From the NCBI GenBank assembly GCA_025526935.1, contig JAHLKD010000084.1, positions 186,001-250,000 of the forward strand: DNA of 64,000 nucleotides. Reading direction: 5' to 3'. A program made the translations under genes and the position numbers. The notes under the pieces were generated by a model. That model worked only from the letters and a program-made list of their open reading frames with translations, did not search any database and had not been told where the DNA came from. The DNA comes from Cladochytrium replicatum (taxonomy: Eukaryota > Chytridiomycota > Chytridiomycetes > Cladochytriales > Cladochytriaceae). This document shows, piece after piece, positions 35,501 through 46,966 of the stretch. How positions within the stretch are numbered: position 1 is the first letter of the stretch; each line of letters begins with the position of its first letter.

Positions 35501-35881
35501 TACCGAGGGTGAAAGTTCCGAGTCGGAGTGTTCAGGCGCACGTGGGATCAAGAGAGACGCACGAGGAGGGGTGGCCTCAGGGTTATGAGTTGTTTGGGAT
35601 GGTTGCGGTGGTGAGGTGGGAGGAGAAAGCAGACCGGAAGCGAGGGTGGACAGCTTTCTGCGCAGGGACGATTTTGCCGAAGAGGCGTCCTCAGGAGCTG
35701 GAGAATTTGAGAGGGACGAGGAGGGGGTAGAATGACGAGAGCGCGAGATGCGCCTGAAGCTGAGAGGCGACAGAGAGCTATCAGGTAGCGGTAGTTGCAC
35801 GGCAGTAGAGGAGTCTTGGGTTGGTTGTGAGGGCAGCGAGGACGAGTTGGGCAAGCGCTTGACACGCTCGAGAAGACCCAT
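32550..35881 (-). CDS. LAM/GRAMD1-type sterol transfer protein (GRAM + VASt + TM)
   Basis: Eight exons (34865-35881, 34737-34804, 34655-34682, 34506-34604, 33523-34456, 33406-33463, 33185-33351, 32550-33124) give 981 aa. A Ser/Pro-rich disordered N-terminus leads to a GRAM domain at about residues 305-405 (NAVFHADYPDIDPTERLI, then VSEHNVCFKGWAGN, ITIKFDDIIHIEKKKAALVI). A Cys-rich insert with CICGAGDDYWNGSCETCYL is followed by a VASt/StART-like domain at about 600-800 (LEESYDGSFGYVVKLMF, MALSGPIG, TEQVVEVDPKGFVCI). One membrane helix lies near residue 865 (WMLFLTLASFLMGLLNALML). This architecture belongs to ER-anchored Lam/Ysp proteins that move sterol at membrane contact sites. The ATG at 35881 was chosen; the frame extends upstream without another ATG. 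Confidence 0.92.
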
Positions 35882-35988
35882 GTGAGAAAGTGTGGCTTGT
35901 GATGGGAATGTTGTGAAAGTTGGAAACGGATTATTAACAACACGAATACAAGCCACCCCGGAAGGACAATCAGAAAAGTAGCACGAAG
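35882..35988. promoter_or_regulatory. 107-bp bidirectional promoter between LAM-like gene and LSG1
   Basis: Start codons at 35881 (minus) and 35989 (plus) leave only 107 bases for both promoters and leaders. No TATA box is evident. Confidence 0.6.
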
Positions 35989-38609
35989 ATGAAGTCGAAG
36001 AAGAAGACCGGGCTGGGGAAGTCGCTCATGCGCTCGAGATTCGCGACAGCGTACATGACAAACCCAGACGGATCAACTAGGGTACCGTTCAACCGTGCAT
36101 GGCTGAGAGAGTGTACAGTGCACTCAAACACGTTTGTTTTCTTTAGCACACAACCGATTTGGATGACGGGGCGAGCTGGACAAAGTACCAGTCGGTCACC
36201 GAAGAAAACGACCTGGAAGCGTTCTTGAACACTGCACAGCTGGCTGGAACTGAATTCACCGCAGGTGCTCGCCATTACTAATCAATGGTATGGACTCTCT
36301 CACCGTTCGCGTTTGTTTCAAATCCAGAGCGCATGCATATCGAGGTCATATCCAAGGCTGCTGCTGTCAATCCATATCTTTTGACCCCTGACGTTGAGAA
36401 AGAGACTTTGAAAAAGCATGAGGAGAACAAGGACAGATTGACTGTTCCACGAAGGTAAGGGTATTCTCCTGATGGATAATGATTTTCGGGACAAGTTTAC
36501 TCATCCCTCGTAAACGCCAGGCCCAAGTGGGACGAGTCGACAACGCCCGAAGAGCTCCAGAAAGCTGAGCGGGAATCTTTCCTAGACTGGAGGCGGAGAC
36601 TTGTCTTGTGAGCATCCCTCGTTTTGAACGTGTACACTTACTCATTCCCTTCAGCCTGGAAGAAGATCAGGGCCTGCTCATGACTCCATACGAACGCAAC
36701 CTCGAAGTCTGGCGTCAGCTCTGGCGTGTTATTGAACGGTCTGACTTGGTTGTTCAAATCGTCGATGCTCGTAATCCACTCTTGTTCCGCTCGACCGACC
36801 TTGAAAAGTACGTCAAGGAAGTCGACCCGACGAAGCGAAACCTTCTCCTCGTCAACAAGGCAGACATGTTGACTGTTGACCAGAGAGTCGCATGGGCAGA
36901 TTGGTTCAAAGTGAACGGGATCCCGTTCGTCTTTTTTTCGGCGGCTCTTGCAAAGCTGAAGCAGGAGATGGAAGGGGGCGGCCAGGACAAATCGCATCCA
37001 ACTACTTCAAAGAGGAGAAGTCTAAAGTCCAAAGGCGGTGCAGGCGGTGCTGCAGTTGAGGCGCTTGAACGAAGAATCGCCGATAAGTTGCAGGTGGTAG
37101 GTTTCGCGTGTTGTAATTATTGCTTTCTTCATTCTCATCTCTCTCTGTTCTTTTCAGTCCAAGCGGCAACGAACAACTGAGGTGGATGAGGACGAATACG
37201 TGAGCGAAGACGGAGAAGATGGCGACAAGGAGAGTAACGGGGAAAGCGAGAACGTTGGTGATGACGAAGATGGGGATGAAGACGATGAGATTGTCGATGG
37301 TGAGGTGATCGATTCCGATGGTGACGAACCCCCGCCATCAGACTCAGACTCGGAGTTTGCCGACGAAGAAGCCGATGATGACGACGACGAGGAAGATGGG
37401 AGGTCTGCTGTAACAGCTTCTACGTTCACACCACCGGCGCACGTCAGAGAGCTCGACGACGGTGAACACGACGCACCGGAATCTGTCCGGATCATGAACG
37501 CTGATGAGCTCATCGAGTTGCTTATGAGAGAGGCTCCCAGGAGGGAAAATGCGGACAAGATCCAGGTTGGCTTTGTTGGGTACCCCAACGTAGGAAAGAG
37601 TTCGACGCTCAATGCTTTGGTTGGGGCAAAGCGAGTAGCTGTAGCAGCTACCCCTGGTAAAACAAAGCACTTCCAGGTACGTTCAGTGTGCGGATTGTGC
37701 AGCTGGCCTCATTTTTACTCCTGTTTTCGTTCTAGACCATTCATCTTTCGGACGAAATGATCCTGTGCGACTGTCCCGGTCTTGTGTTCCCATCATTCGC
37801 GACAACAAAGGCGGACATGGTGGTAAACGGCATCCTGCCTGTCGACCAGCTGCGAGAGCACACGGGCCCAGCAGCTCTTGTGGCAAGCAGAATTCCTCGA
37901 CATGTGCTCGAGGCGACGTACGGCATACGGATCCGCGTTCGTGACGAGGAAGGTGTAGATGTGGACGACCGGCAGCCAACTGCTGAGGAAATGCTACAGT
38001 CATATGCCAGTGTGTTGATCCATTAAGCGAATTGTAACATCTTTGTTCTGACCACATGTTTTCTCAGTCGCAAGAGGTTTCCGAAAGTCGTATCAGGGCA
38101 ACCCAGACGAAGCACGTGCAGCTCGATACATGCTCAAAGACTACATCAATGTAATGTTTGCCAGGTTCCCTAATTCGCTCCTTAAATAGCATCTGACATC
38201 GTTCGTTTTTCAGGGTAAACTTCTCTTCTGCACACCACCGCCTACGTACCCCGACCCCAAAGAGTTCAACGAGCCCATCCACAACTCTGAGAAATTCCTA
38301 CGTTCCCTCCGCCAAACCGCATCCTCCGCCCACGACCCCACCTGGAAATCGTCTTCGTCGTCCTCAGGCCAACGCCCCAAGCAGTCTACGTCGGACAATT
38401 CGACTGTAGATAAATCGTTCTTCAAGGCGCAAGAGGTCCAGGCGCACACAGTGGGAAAGTTTGCAACGCACGGGTTTGATCGAGTACGGTTTGCGTACGA
38501 AGATGGTGGTGGCGGGAAGCAGGCGAAAAGTGGAGGAGACGGGACTGGGAAGAAACATTTTAAGGGGAAGAAAGGAAAAGTTAGGACAAGGTGGACGGCG
38601 GACGATTGA
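35989..38609 (+). CDS. LSG1: Large-subunit GTPase LSG1 (60S ribosome assembly/export)
   Basis: Nine exons (35989-36081, 36147-36264, 36328-36454, 36521-36607, 36655-37093, 37158-37676, 37736-38009, 38068-38150, 38214-38609) give 711 aa. It is a circularly permuted GTPase: G4 (LVNKADML, about residue 208) comes before G1 (GYPNVGKSS, about 429) and G3 (DCPGL, about 472). The N-terminus (KKKTGLGKSLMRSRF) and HTTDLDDG...SVTEEN...LAGTEFTAER are typical LSG1. Residues about 289-376 are an Asp/Glu-rich insert. LSG1 acts in the cytoplasm to release the export adaptor NMD3 from 60S subunits. The donor at 37093 could also be 37096, adding one residue. Confidence 0.96.
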
Positions 38610-38742
38610 GCAAAGTCTTCCTTTATTTTCTATTTTTTGCAAAACGAGGTTTTAAGCATTTCTTATTCAGAGAGAATCCACCAACGTTTTAGAGTTTTTT
38701 GTCAAAAAGAGTGGACAGCACAGATCCGTGCGTGCGTTTGCC

Positions 38743-40195
38743 TCAGAACCGTTTGAGATTCCTCCTCCGTCCCTGATTGTATACCGCATATGCGCCGTAC
38801 CCAACCGCAACCAGGATTAATAGCACCACTATCCACACCCAAAGTCCGCCTGTCCTGCTTGGCGGGCCGCGTTGTTTGCTCCCCGAGCTGGAAGGGTTCC
38901 CTGCCTTCCCGCTGGGATGGTCAATCGGCTGGTCCATGTTTTAAAAAATGAGATTTGCAGCGACAGAACGAGCTTGGTTCCTTACGTTAACAATTCCATT
39001 GACGCTCATTCGCAAAATGTCGTGATTATCTGGCATTTGGAAGGACAATCAATCAGCAACACGGACTCTAATCGCCATGCGATTACTCACCATGGACGTC
39101 GCCGGTCATTGCTGTGAACCCGAGATAGCCCATGGACGGCAAAGAAACGTTGCGTACCAGGAAGCAATCTGACCAGTTATCGTCTCCGAGAACACTAAGC
39201 TGGACCTGCAAGTACCCGTTCTTGATGTACTTGACTTTCGCTCTCGTTGGCCAATCTTTGCCTCGGAAATCTCCCGCGCATCCACCGATTTCGGTTGCTC
39301 TGTTGTCATTGTCGTGATCATATGACGTTTCACCGTCACCAATCATGGCGGAAACCCAGGGAAAGGAGTACTAATCGAGTGTTGTAGAATGAAGCGTGAG
39401 AAAATGGCGCTGGAGTGTTTGTAGCTACATACGTGTCCACGTCCGTTCGGGTATGTGTCGAAGAAAACGCCCAAGCCAGTGAAGTGGTCTTTGTTGCCGA
39501 ATACCGGACCTTGTTTTGCACCAAAGCTATTCAGATTTGAAGCAATAGTTTCATAACAGTTGAACTCTCACCAACTTCTTCTCGCTCGGTGGTGAACCAG
39601 AACGCAAACCCGTCACCGAAAAGACTGGGAGACGATCCCTGGACACGAAATTCAAACTCAATCACCCATGAGTTGCTCGTGAACATCTTTCATCGTTAAG
39701 AAATGGAAGCCGTTGAGCATCGCTGCCGTTGTCTTAGCTGGACCCAAGCTTACGATTTTTGACCAAAGCCATCCTTTGCTTGATTGTCTATCACTCGTCA
39801 GTCGAATGTGGTTATTGACATCGACGATAGTGTCTATTATGAAAAGATCAATGCTTAGGTAGAGCAATGGTCAACGATGCCCACGAATATTACCTCCACC
39901 GAAATTCCACCATCTTTAAGTGTAATCTGCTCAGTTCTCTGGGAAACAGCGTGCATAAAATTCACACGTACCGGTTGTTGAGATTCTCCTCTTTTTCGCA
40001 TTTTCGGAATGGTTTAGTTTGTTGCATGGAAATACAGAACGAGGCACACTCACCGATGAATGGTGTTTGCAGCCCATACGAATACAGAGGGATCACATTC
40101 TCAACCTCAACGGCTTCCTCTGCAGCTGCATTGCCCAATAATGCGGCTGCCACCAGGAGGACCATAAGACGGCATTGCAGCCAAGACCGTTGCAT
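38743..40195 (-). CDS. L-type lectin, VIP36/LMAN2-like cargo receptor
   Basis: Nine exons (40054-40195, 39972-39990, 39894-39913, 39754-39833, 39572-39686, 39433-39509, 39091-39370, 38986-39029, 38743-38928) give 320 aa. A signal peptide (MVLLVAAALLGNAAA region) is followed by the leguminous-type lectin domain: LYSYGLQTPFI, NNRWWNFGGDTIVDVNNHIRL split across two microexons of 19 and 20 nt, GDGFAFWFT, GPVFGNKDHFTGLGVFFDTY and YDHDNDNRATEIGGC. A membrane helix (LWVWIVVLLILVAVGYGAYAV) precedes a short basic cytosolic tail ending KRF, like the KRFY tail of VIP36. It should bind high-mannose glycans and carry glycoproteins between ER and Golgi. Its promoter region is shared with MPDU1. Confidence 0.94.
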
Positions 40196-40284
40196 AGCTC
40201 TGTTGAATGGGCTCCAAATTGCGGGCTGGGCACAGCCACGGGTTTTCAATTTCAGAACACATATTAACACACCAGCAGATACAG
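40196..40284. promoter_or_regulatory. 89-bp bidirectional promoter between VIP36-like lectin and MPDU1
   Basis: ATG codons at 40195 (minus) and 40285 (plus) are separated by 89 bases only, so control must be shared or overlap the genes. Confidence 0.6.
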
Positions 40285-41312
40285 ATGCCCGACAACTACA
40301 ACGATTTCTACAAGAACCCGTTTGCACGCGCTCCAAAGAAGTCGGGCGATTGGGAAAACCCGCTCGACATCTTGAAAGCGTTCCCGTGGAAGGATCTGCT
40401 GGCGGGCGCTTTTGGCGCGATCGGGGTCAATGAAAAATGCTCCAACAAGCTGGCCTCGCTGGATTTCCAGGAGACCGCTTGCGTCAAGCTTGCCGCTTCA
40501 AAGGGTCTTGGTCTCGGTTTGGTCGCGGGCGGGCTCTTCCTCAAGGTTCCGCAGATCATTAACATTGTGGCGGCTAACTCGGGTGATGGCATTTCGTTGA
40601 CCGCATACTTTATGGAAACGGTGTCATACATGGTGTCTGTTGCTTTCGATGTCCGTGAAGGGAACCCATTCTCCACCTTCGGTGAAAGTACGTCGTTTTC
40701 ACAATCTGTGGCGAAAAATGAGTTAATTTGGGCTATTGCTGTCCTATTTGCAGACGTGTTCATCACTTTCCAAAATGTTTTGATTATCTCCCTTATCTTT
40801 GGATTCGGTGGCCAGATCCCGCACGTCTTCACCAGCATTATCGGTTTTGGAATCTTGGCTGCGATTCTATCCGCAGTCCCTGCGAACATCCTCCTGATAC
40901 TTCGCTGGTCCACCCTTTTCGTTGGGCTGGGTTCCAAAATCCCCCAGATTTACGAGAGCTACAAAGCGCAATCGACCGGCCAGTTGTCCGGCCTCACCTC
41001 AGCACTCCAGCTTGCTGGTAGCACCGCTCGCATCTTCACTTCCCTCCAGGAGGTGAAGCAGCCCGTTATTCTTATCGGCTACATCGTGGGGACGGTATTG
41101 AACGCGGCGGTCATGTACCAGGTTGCTGTTTACGGTGGTCCGAAACGCGTCGTTTCGGAGAAAGAGAAAGAGAAGGCAGAGGAGAAGGCGGCAAAGTCTA
41201 GCGCCGAGAAAGGCAAAAAGGTTTGTTGACTGTGAGGCTTTTTCCTTGTTCAATGTAAATCTAAGCGAATGTTTCTCAGGGTGCAGCATCTAAAGCACGC
41301 AAGGCAGATTAG
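40285..41312 (+). CDS. MPDU1: Mannose-P-dolichol utilization protein MPDU1 (PQ-loop family)
   Basis: Exons 40285-40687, 40754-41220 and 41280-41312 give 300 aa. CVKLAASKGLGLGLVAGG and two PQ-loop motifs (KVPQIINIV near residue 90, KIPQIYESY near 225) place it in the MPDU1/SL15 family, with several membrane helices. The intron 40688-40753 is 66 nt with no stop, so an unspliced reading is open, but splicing restores GENVFITFQN. Splicing the last intron replaces an early stop (VC*) with a tail GAASKARKAD, adding to a Lys/Glu-rich C-terminus. MPDU1 is needed for use of dolichol-phosphate mannose and glucose in N-glycan and GPI assembly in the ER. Confidence 0.93.
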
Positions 41313-41457
41313 CGAGAAAGAAAACAAATATGCATTTGGTATCTGCAATCTGCAATAAATCAATAAACCTCTTCCACCGAGTCATGCTGCCGTGGGTCAA
41401 GTTTGTTGTTTCGGGTGGCTTGGTTTGTGTTAAATATCTCTTTGCAAACATAAATAT

Positions 41458-42573
41458 ATGCCAGTGCAAGTCAATTCTGACCCAAAAGTGTTTATTCGCT
41501 CACTGATCTACCTTAGAGCACGCTGGGATTCGTTCGTTACCATTTCAAATGGTTCCTCGTCTGCTGCGATTCATTTCTTCGGCGCAACTTTGACTTCATG
41601 GAAGTATGTACCCAGATGGCATAGAAAGAAGCAAATCTGACATATATTAATCAGAGTCAACGGTCGCGAAATAATCTTTGTCAGCTCGAAAGCACTGGCG
41701 GACGGCTCGAAAGCGATCAGAGGCGGCATTCCTCTTGTTTTTCCGCATTTCGGAACGGTCGGATGGTCCAAATTGCCCCAACACGGCTTCGCTAGAAACT
41801 CGGTTTGGGAAATAGGCTCGGTGGTTGAGTCCGACGAGGAGACCGCAGTAGAGTTGCTTTTAACTCCTGGACAAGTTCCCAAAGCCATGTCTTCCCTGTG
41901 GAGGAAAGAATTCAAGGCGATCTACACCGTTTCGCTGAATGGAAGGGAAGGAAAGCTCCGCACTTCGTTCAAAGTGACAAACACGGACGATGAGAGTTGG
42001 GACTTTACCGCCCTCCTTCACACGTATTTTGCCACGGAGGTATGATCGAAACAAGGCGCACAAACAAAAAAGTGTTCTGTCTTTGCTGATATGTCGAATA
42101 GGACATTTCAAAAACTGGGGTGCAGGGCTTGACAGGTGTCCCGTTCACGGACAAAGTAGCAGGTGGCACTCGTGTGGATGCTGAAACTCGAGAGCGGGTC
42201 ACAGTGGCTAGCGAAGTTGACCGCGTTTACCACGGCGTGGCATCGAGTCAAGTTTTGGTTGATTTGGACGGCAGGCCTTTTGTATCTATCAAGACCAACT
42301 TGCCAGATATTGGTATGCCCTGTGGATTTCTTCAGTGTCACTCGTTTAATTTGCAGTGGTAGTTGTTTGGAACATATGGACTAAGGCAAAGGCCATGGCA
42401 GATATGGGCGATGAGGACTACAAACGATACATATGCGTTGAGGTGAGAGTTTGTAAGACCGGACGAATTGTGCTAATCCGATCTGAATTTTTAAGGCCGG
42501 TTCAGTCAGTTCCAATATTACACTGTCGCCCAACCAGACCTGGGAAGGACACCAAGTGCTTTCTGCTTTATAG
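41458..42573 (+). CDS. Glucose-6-phosphate 1-epimerase (aldose-1-epimerase-like, YMR099c type)
   Basis: Exons 41458-41603, 41655-42039, 42102-42312, 42357-42442 and 42496-42573 give 301 aa; all introns are GT-AG of 44-62 nt. Recognisable are GATLTSWKVNGREIIFVS, IRGGIPLVFPHFG, LPQHGFARNSVWE (catalytic His region), LLHTYF, DKVAGGTRVDAETRERV and NITLSPNQTWEGHQ. This matches fungal D-hexose-6-phosphate mutarotases, which interconvert alpha and beta glucose-6-phosphate in the cytosol. The first few residues (MPVQVNSDPKVF) are weakly supported, so the start could be elsewhere. A gap of 145 bases separates it from MPDU1. Confidence 0.93.
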
Positions 42574-43739
42574 TTTTGTACTTTTTAAATATTGGTTTGC
42601 TCACAGAATGGCTGTACACCCGCGGGCTTAAATAAAAACAGAGCGGCATCATAAATACATAAGTTTAACGTGGAACTCGATAACAACACCAGCCCTACAA
42701 CTAATACAATGCTCAGCTTTCGTTTATATATTCTGCTAGAGTTTTTGGCGACGACAGTATTGAGGGAGTTTCTGAAATTCCACAAATCTAATCTCCTGAT
42801 ACAACAAACCCAGCAAGCAATTGTGACAAGGCAACACAAACAAGAAGATCGCACTCGCAGTTCCCACTAAAATTAAACATCGGATCACAAAGCTAAGAAT
42901 AAGCCTTCCCAGCGAGCGAACTAACGCGAACGCCAGCAGATCTGGCGACGCACCGATTTTAGGAAAAGATCCCGGAGGGATGATCGTTGAACTATGCAGA
43001 CTTGTGGGACTGATCTAGTTGGATGTTGGAGGTGACCGTGACAACAAAGCACACTCGCACGTGGTCTGCCAGCGGATGGCGAAAAGTTACACTGACTGAG
43101 TTTTATCGTTTTCTAAACGTCTGAGTGGCAGATTGAACATGAAAATGACAAGATTTTAGCTCACCAACCGACTTCTTCTTTCATATAATGTGTTTAAGAA
43201 GAATCTCCACTCATAGCACACATTGGATTCGTTTCTTTTATCGTACTCTACAACCCGCACAAGCGGCTCGTAGAGCGGGCGCTCGTACCCCTTTCTGTTA
43301 AAGAGTTACTGGCGATCATTGTTCCTCGCCAAGGACAGCCACTTTAATTGAGCGGCTCTGCCCGCACCCAGCGTTTCTGGACTTGAGGTATTTCACCTAA
43401 ATTATTCGCTGGTGCTTAACACCGTGATGCCTTTCTTTACTCCTTTACAGTTGAGTCCTCTTCACTGATTCCTGTTTGAAGAGAATACCCTCTGATGTTC
43501 CACAGGTCCGTATGCAAATTTCGAAACTTGTTGCCCTTTTGATAGGTCTTGATCTTGATACAACTCCTTATGTCCTTTGCTACATTAGACAGCTTTCTGT
43601 GAAGCTATTGCAGATTGTTGACTCAATCTATTATGAGGGCAGACCATGCATCAATTTCATAAATATTCTTTCGGTTTTTAGGTGATTTGGGTAGATTGTG
43701 ATTGACTGTCAAGCCACAATTGTGTGTTGCCTGTCTCGG
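42574..43739. other. Intergenic; nothing recognised
   Basis: About 1.1 kb with no supported gene; open frames are short and lack motifs. Confidence 0.5.
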
Positions 43740-44211
43740 ATGTCGTCCCCAGTGAGCCCCCACGACCCTCCACAATGGTAAGTACAGATCCAAACCTCTC
43801 CAACCGGACGCTGTATCGCCGCTTTTTTTTGGTGCTCGTTCGCTCCGTCGCAGGTTTCTTCCTGTCGTTCTCGCCTCCGTGGCACTGATGGTTCCCATCG
43901 TCTTTGGTCTGCTCTGCGTCGCGCATCTCATCGCCCAACGAAGATTAACAAACCAAGGAGGTAAACTCTCAAGCACGCACGGCGAAGTATCCCTCCCGAG
44001 ATATGAGTTTTCCTTCGCGACCACCAGCCTTTCCATACCGCATATGCCACCATATCCTGTAGCGCAGGACGCTTCAACATCGGTGTCTATCGGTGAAGAG
44101 CACCTTCCACCATATGATCACAATCACAGTGCGATTGCTGTTGCTGCGTCTGCTCATCATACCGGAACCACCCATTCAACAACCACTGATACAACGCTGA
44201 GTACCTCTTAA
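43740..44211 (+). CDS. Small single-pass membrane protein with PY motifs, copy A
   Basis: Exons 43740-43777 and 43854-44211 (76-nt intron) give 131 aa starting MSSPVSPHDPPQW. The first exon was found by requiring a phase-2 donor that joins in frame to FLPVVLASVALMVPIVFGLL, a single membrane helix. The cytosolic part has LPRYEF and LPPYDH, matching L/PPxY motifs that bind WW domains such as those of Rsp5/Nedd4 ubiquitin ligases. The tail is Thr/Ser/His-rich. It resembles its neighbour at 45061. A ubiquitin-ligase adaptor role is a reasonable hypothesis, not shown. Confidence 0.62.
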
Positions 44212-45060
44212 TTTCTCTACTTTCCATTCTCGAAGAATCCTTATGGCCTTCCCCTACTTTTGTTCCTTGTTTGAGAACACAGGATTTTTTGCTTTACGTT
44301 CTCTAATTGTGTTGCAAGCGGTTTCATTCTATTTTATATTACTGGTGTGATGCCCCTTGCAAAATTCTATGGACTGCTTATAACCTAATGACTTGATCTA
44401 ATGATACGATACTATAAGGCAACGGTGCAGTGCTCAGTGCGATCTCCATGGATGGACCAGAGGTGGTTTTTGCGACCACCGCTTACATCTCTTCCCGTCG
44501 CCACGGATTGCGGCCAATCGCTTGAGAGAGAGAGAGATGGAATTCATTCACATGGTCGCATTTATTTGTTTTCGAGCTGCAATGATTTTCAAGTCATCCC
44601 AAAAACCAACCGGCAGCTGTTCTCCCCTGTCTGATCGCCGTTTAATAATTCCCTTAACTAATGAGTATTAGCGAAGACTGTCCGAGCAGCCCAAATTCCA
44701 AGAGAAGTTCACATCAATCCATTTTCAATGTTTTCATGACTCAGTGAAACGGACTTCCGCTTCACAATTATTGCACACTAATTAATGTTATGTTCATTCC
44801 CGTACTCATTTTGATTACTGTATATCATTACCGGCTTTCAAGGCAGTTTTAGTATTGGCTGGTAAACAAATTTCCGCTTGCCGCCTTCGGGGCATAGAAT
44901 CAAAAATTTGAGCGATTGACAAATATCGAAATTTCGGGATTCTCGGACCTCCACAGTGGCGCGTGACAGAGTGCTCCTCCTGAAAACTGGGACCAGGTTG
45001 TTAATGCACTGCCTTGCGGAAGTTGAAAGCTTCCACACCTCTACATGTAAGTGTTGATGA
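44212..45060. other. Intergenic; may hold the unseen first exon of the next gene
   Basis: No start exon with correct phase could be fixed here. A GA microsatellite lies at about 44525-44535. Confidence 0.4.
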
Positions 45061-45498
45061 TTGTCGAAGTACGCATCAAGGTTCAAATGCGTTTCAATCA
45101 GGGACTCCCTGAGCACACTCACCATCGTCGTCACCGTTTTCACTTGCACCGTGATCGTCGTCTGTGTATGTTTCTGCGGCCTCCGTAGAGTGGGCGGCAG
45201 AGATCCTAACGTCCCGTTCTCTTTGTTTACATCGCAACCATCGAGGCCACCAACGGTAGAACAAGGTGTGAACACGGACGAGCTACCGAGATATGATACG
45301 AACATGACCCTTGCACTGCCGCCATCGTACGCCCCGCCATCGCTGTATGTCGGTACTGCGCTGACTGTGGAAGTGGAATCATGGACACCACGGACACCTG
45401 CTTCGGAACTCGGGACGACTACTGGTGGGACGGAGATGGAAGCTTCAGGGGATAGGAGGTCGGTTGAAGTGGTTCGAGGGTTGGAAGAGGGTCGCTAA
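45061..45498 (+). CDS. Small single-pass membrane protein with PY motifs, copy B (5' end not defined)
   Basis: An open frame with a membrane helix (STLTIVVTVFTCTVIVVCVC) followed by a cytosolic tail containing LPRYDT and LPPSYAPPSLY, the same LPRY plus PPxY layout as copy A 850 bases upstream. The frame has no ATG before the helix, so an upstream coding exon is needed; TTTCAATCAG before GGACTCC is a likely acceptor (phase 2). The stop is at 45496-45498. No known family recognised. Confidence 0.5.
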   Translation: MSKYASRFKCVSIRDSLSTLTIVVTVFTCTVIVVCVCFCGLRRVGGRDPNVPFSLFTSQPSRPPTVEQGVNTDELPRYDTNMTLALPPSYAPPSLYVGTALTVEVESWTPRTPASELGTTTGGTEMEASGDRRSVEVVRGLEEGR

Positions 45499-45620
45499 TG
45501 GAGCGTCGTCGGTTGGGATGCGCGTTCGATGAGTTTGTTGAATGTGACGGGTAATGGAAGTTTCAGAGCTTCAATGTTGTATATTACGAAACAATTCTTT
45601 TCTTATGTGGAATCCTCTTA

Positions 45621-46794
45621 TTATTCAAAAAGACCAGCCGCTGTTCCAAAAAAGCAACGCGACGTCACTGCCCTGGCTGTATGGCCATGAATTGCGTTTT
45701 TTTCGAAATGTCGATGCTTACATCGCTCTTTGAGCACAGTAACAAATCTGAGACGAACCCTGTCCATTATCCAGTTTCCTTGTAGTCGCAGGACTGGCTC
45801 AAGCTCTTCCACCACCTCGTCAACAATCCTTTCCCACACTTTCACCACTGTCGATATTGGCACGAAAAGCTGAAAAAGGCACGCATTTCCTAGAAAAAGG
45901 AATTATAAGCTGATAATTCTGATTCAAACCAAATACATACAGCAGTCAAAGGAGTTGGACGTGGAAGAGACTGGATCTGCCACACCTCAAAGCCTTCCGA
46001 TGCCAGGAGCTCCGAATACTCCCCAACAGAGGGGAGGTACTATGGCAACCACGAGGGTCACATAATCCCAGCGACGCGATACTGCGGGGCTCAGTGATCC
46101 TTTGCAACCATTGCGCTTCATTGCGGCCAGGACCGTACCATGGATAGAGGCTACGTTACCGAAAGCACCGCACTCCGCTATAAAAATCTCCGCCTGTGTG
46201 GAGGATTGAGCGAACGCCACGGACTACAGCGCGGGGATCAGGTGACATCCAGTGCAATGCGGCGTTTGTGATAACTACGTCCAAGTGTTTCGGAGGAATG
46301 AGCTTTGGCGGGGCAGAGAGGAAGCTTTGGCCGTCGATGACTCCGGTAGCTATTTTTACTGAGCTGGGGACAGAGTGAGGAGCGAATGGGTTGATGCCAC
46401 CATAGACGGAGAAGAATCGACGGCAACGAGGTGCTTTAAGTTCGGGAATCGGTCGGCAGACAGCAGTTCTTTTTTAAAATCAGATAAGCTCTGAGAAAGA
46501 AGAACAAAATTGATCCGTTTGCTCACCTTTGGTGAAAGCACCATGTCCACAGCCAAGATCTTGTTGAAGGATGCGATTTATTGTTGGTGTTCATGAAAGT
46601 GATCACTTAAGGAGACCCACCAATAACTTTGGAAGTTGATGGAGGCACGAGTGCCAGGAGATCAGCAGCCAACTTAGGCACGAAGTGTGCGGTTTGCTGT
46701 TGAAATAGTAATCAGTGATTTACGAATCACGTTGCGCAGCGAATTCCAAAGCGATGGAAACCTTGTACTCTTCACGGTTCCAGTTTTCAGTCAT
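45621..46794 (-). pseudogene. Broken trans-aconitate-2-methyltransferase-like SAM methyltransferase
   Basis: Starting at ATG 46794, spliced pieces spell MTENWNREEYK, QTAHFVPKLAADLLALVPP, then SAM motif I (DLGCGHGAFTK), LVAVDSSPSM, DVVITNAALHWMSPD, IAECGAFGNVASIHG, LPSVGEYSELLASEGFEV and a C-terminal GNWIMDRVRLRFV. Order and motifs fit the Tam/Tmt1 family that methylates trans-aconitate. However, frame changes without introns occur after SSPSMV, at a T run after ILHTGGDF (about 46170) and near the C-terminal region (about 45835). With at least three breaks it is most likely dead, unless the breaks are base-calling errors in short homopolymers. Confidence 0.72.
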
Positions 46795-46966
46795 TGAGCG
46801 TGTTCCTTCTTTCTGACCGCTATGCCCAAGGCAAGAACGACGTTATACCCGGAGGGTTGTGTGGGTTAACTGGGTGAACCCAGAGCTCGGCATTGAGTTC
46901 TTGAGTAAGTAGGGTTTGGCAGGGTTGAGTTGTGGTGCTGCCGCACTGCCACACCCAGTACTCACG

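Noticed and set aside
40308-40937. 209-codon minus-strand frame
   Set aside because: Antisense to MPDU1 exons and intron; no family resemblance.
43250-43400. GC-rich stretch that looked at first like a structured RNA or tRNA
   Set aside because: No cloverleaf with matching acceptor stem and T-loop could be drawn, so no RNA gene is claimed.
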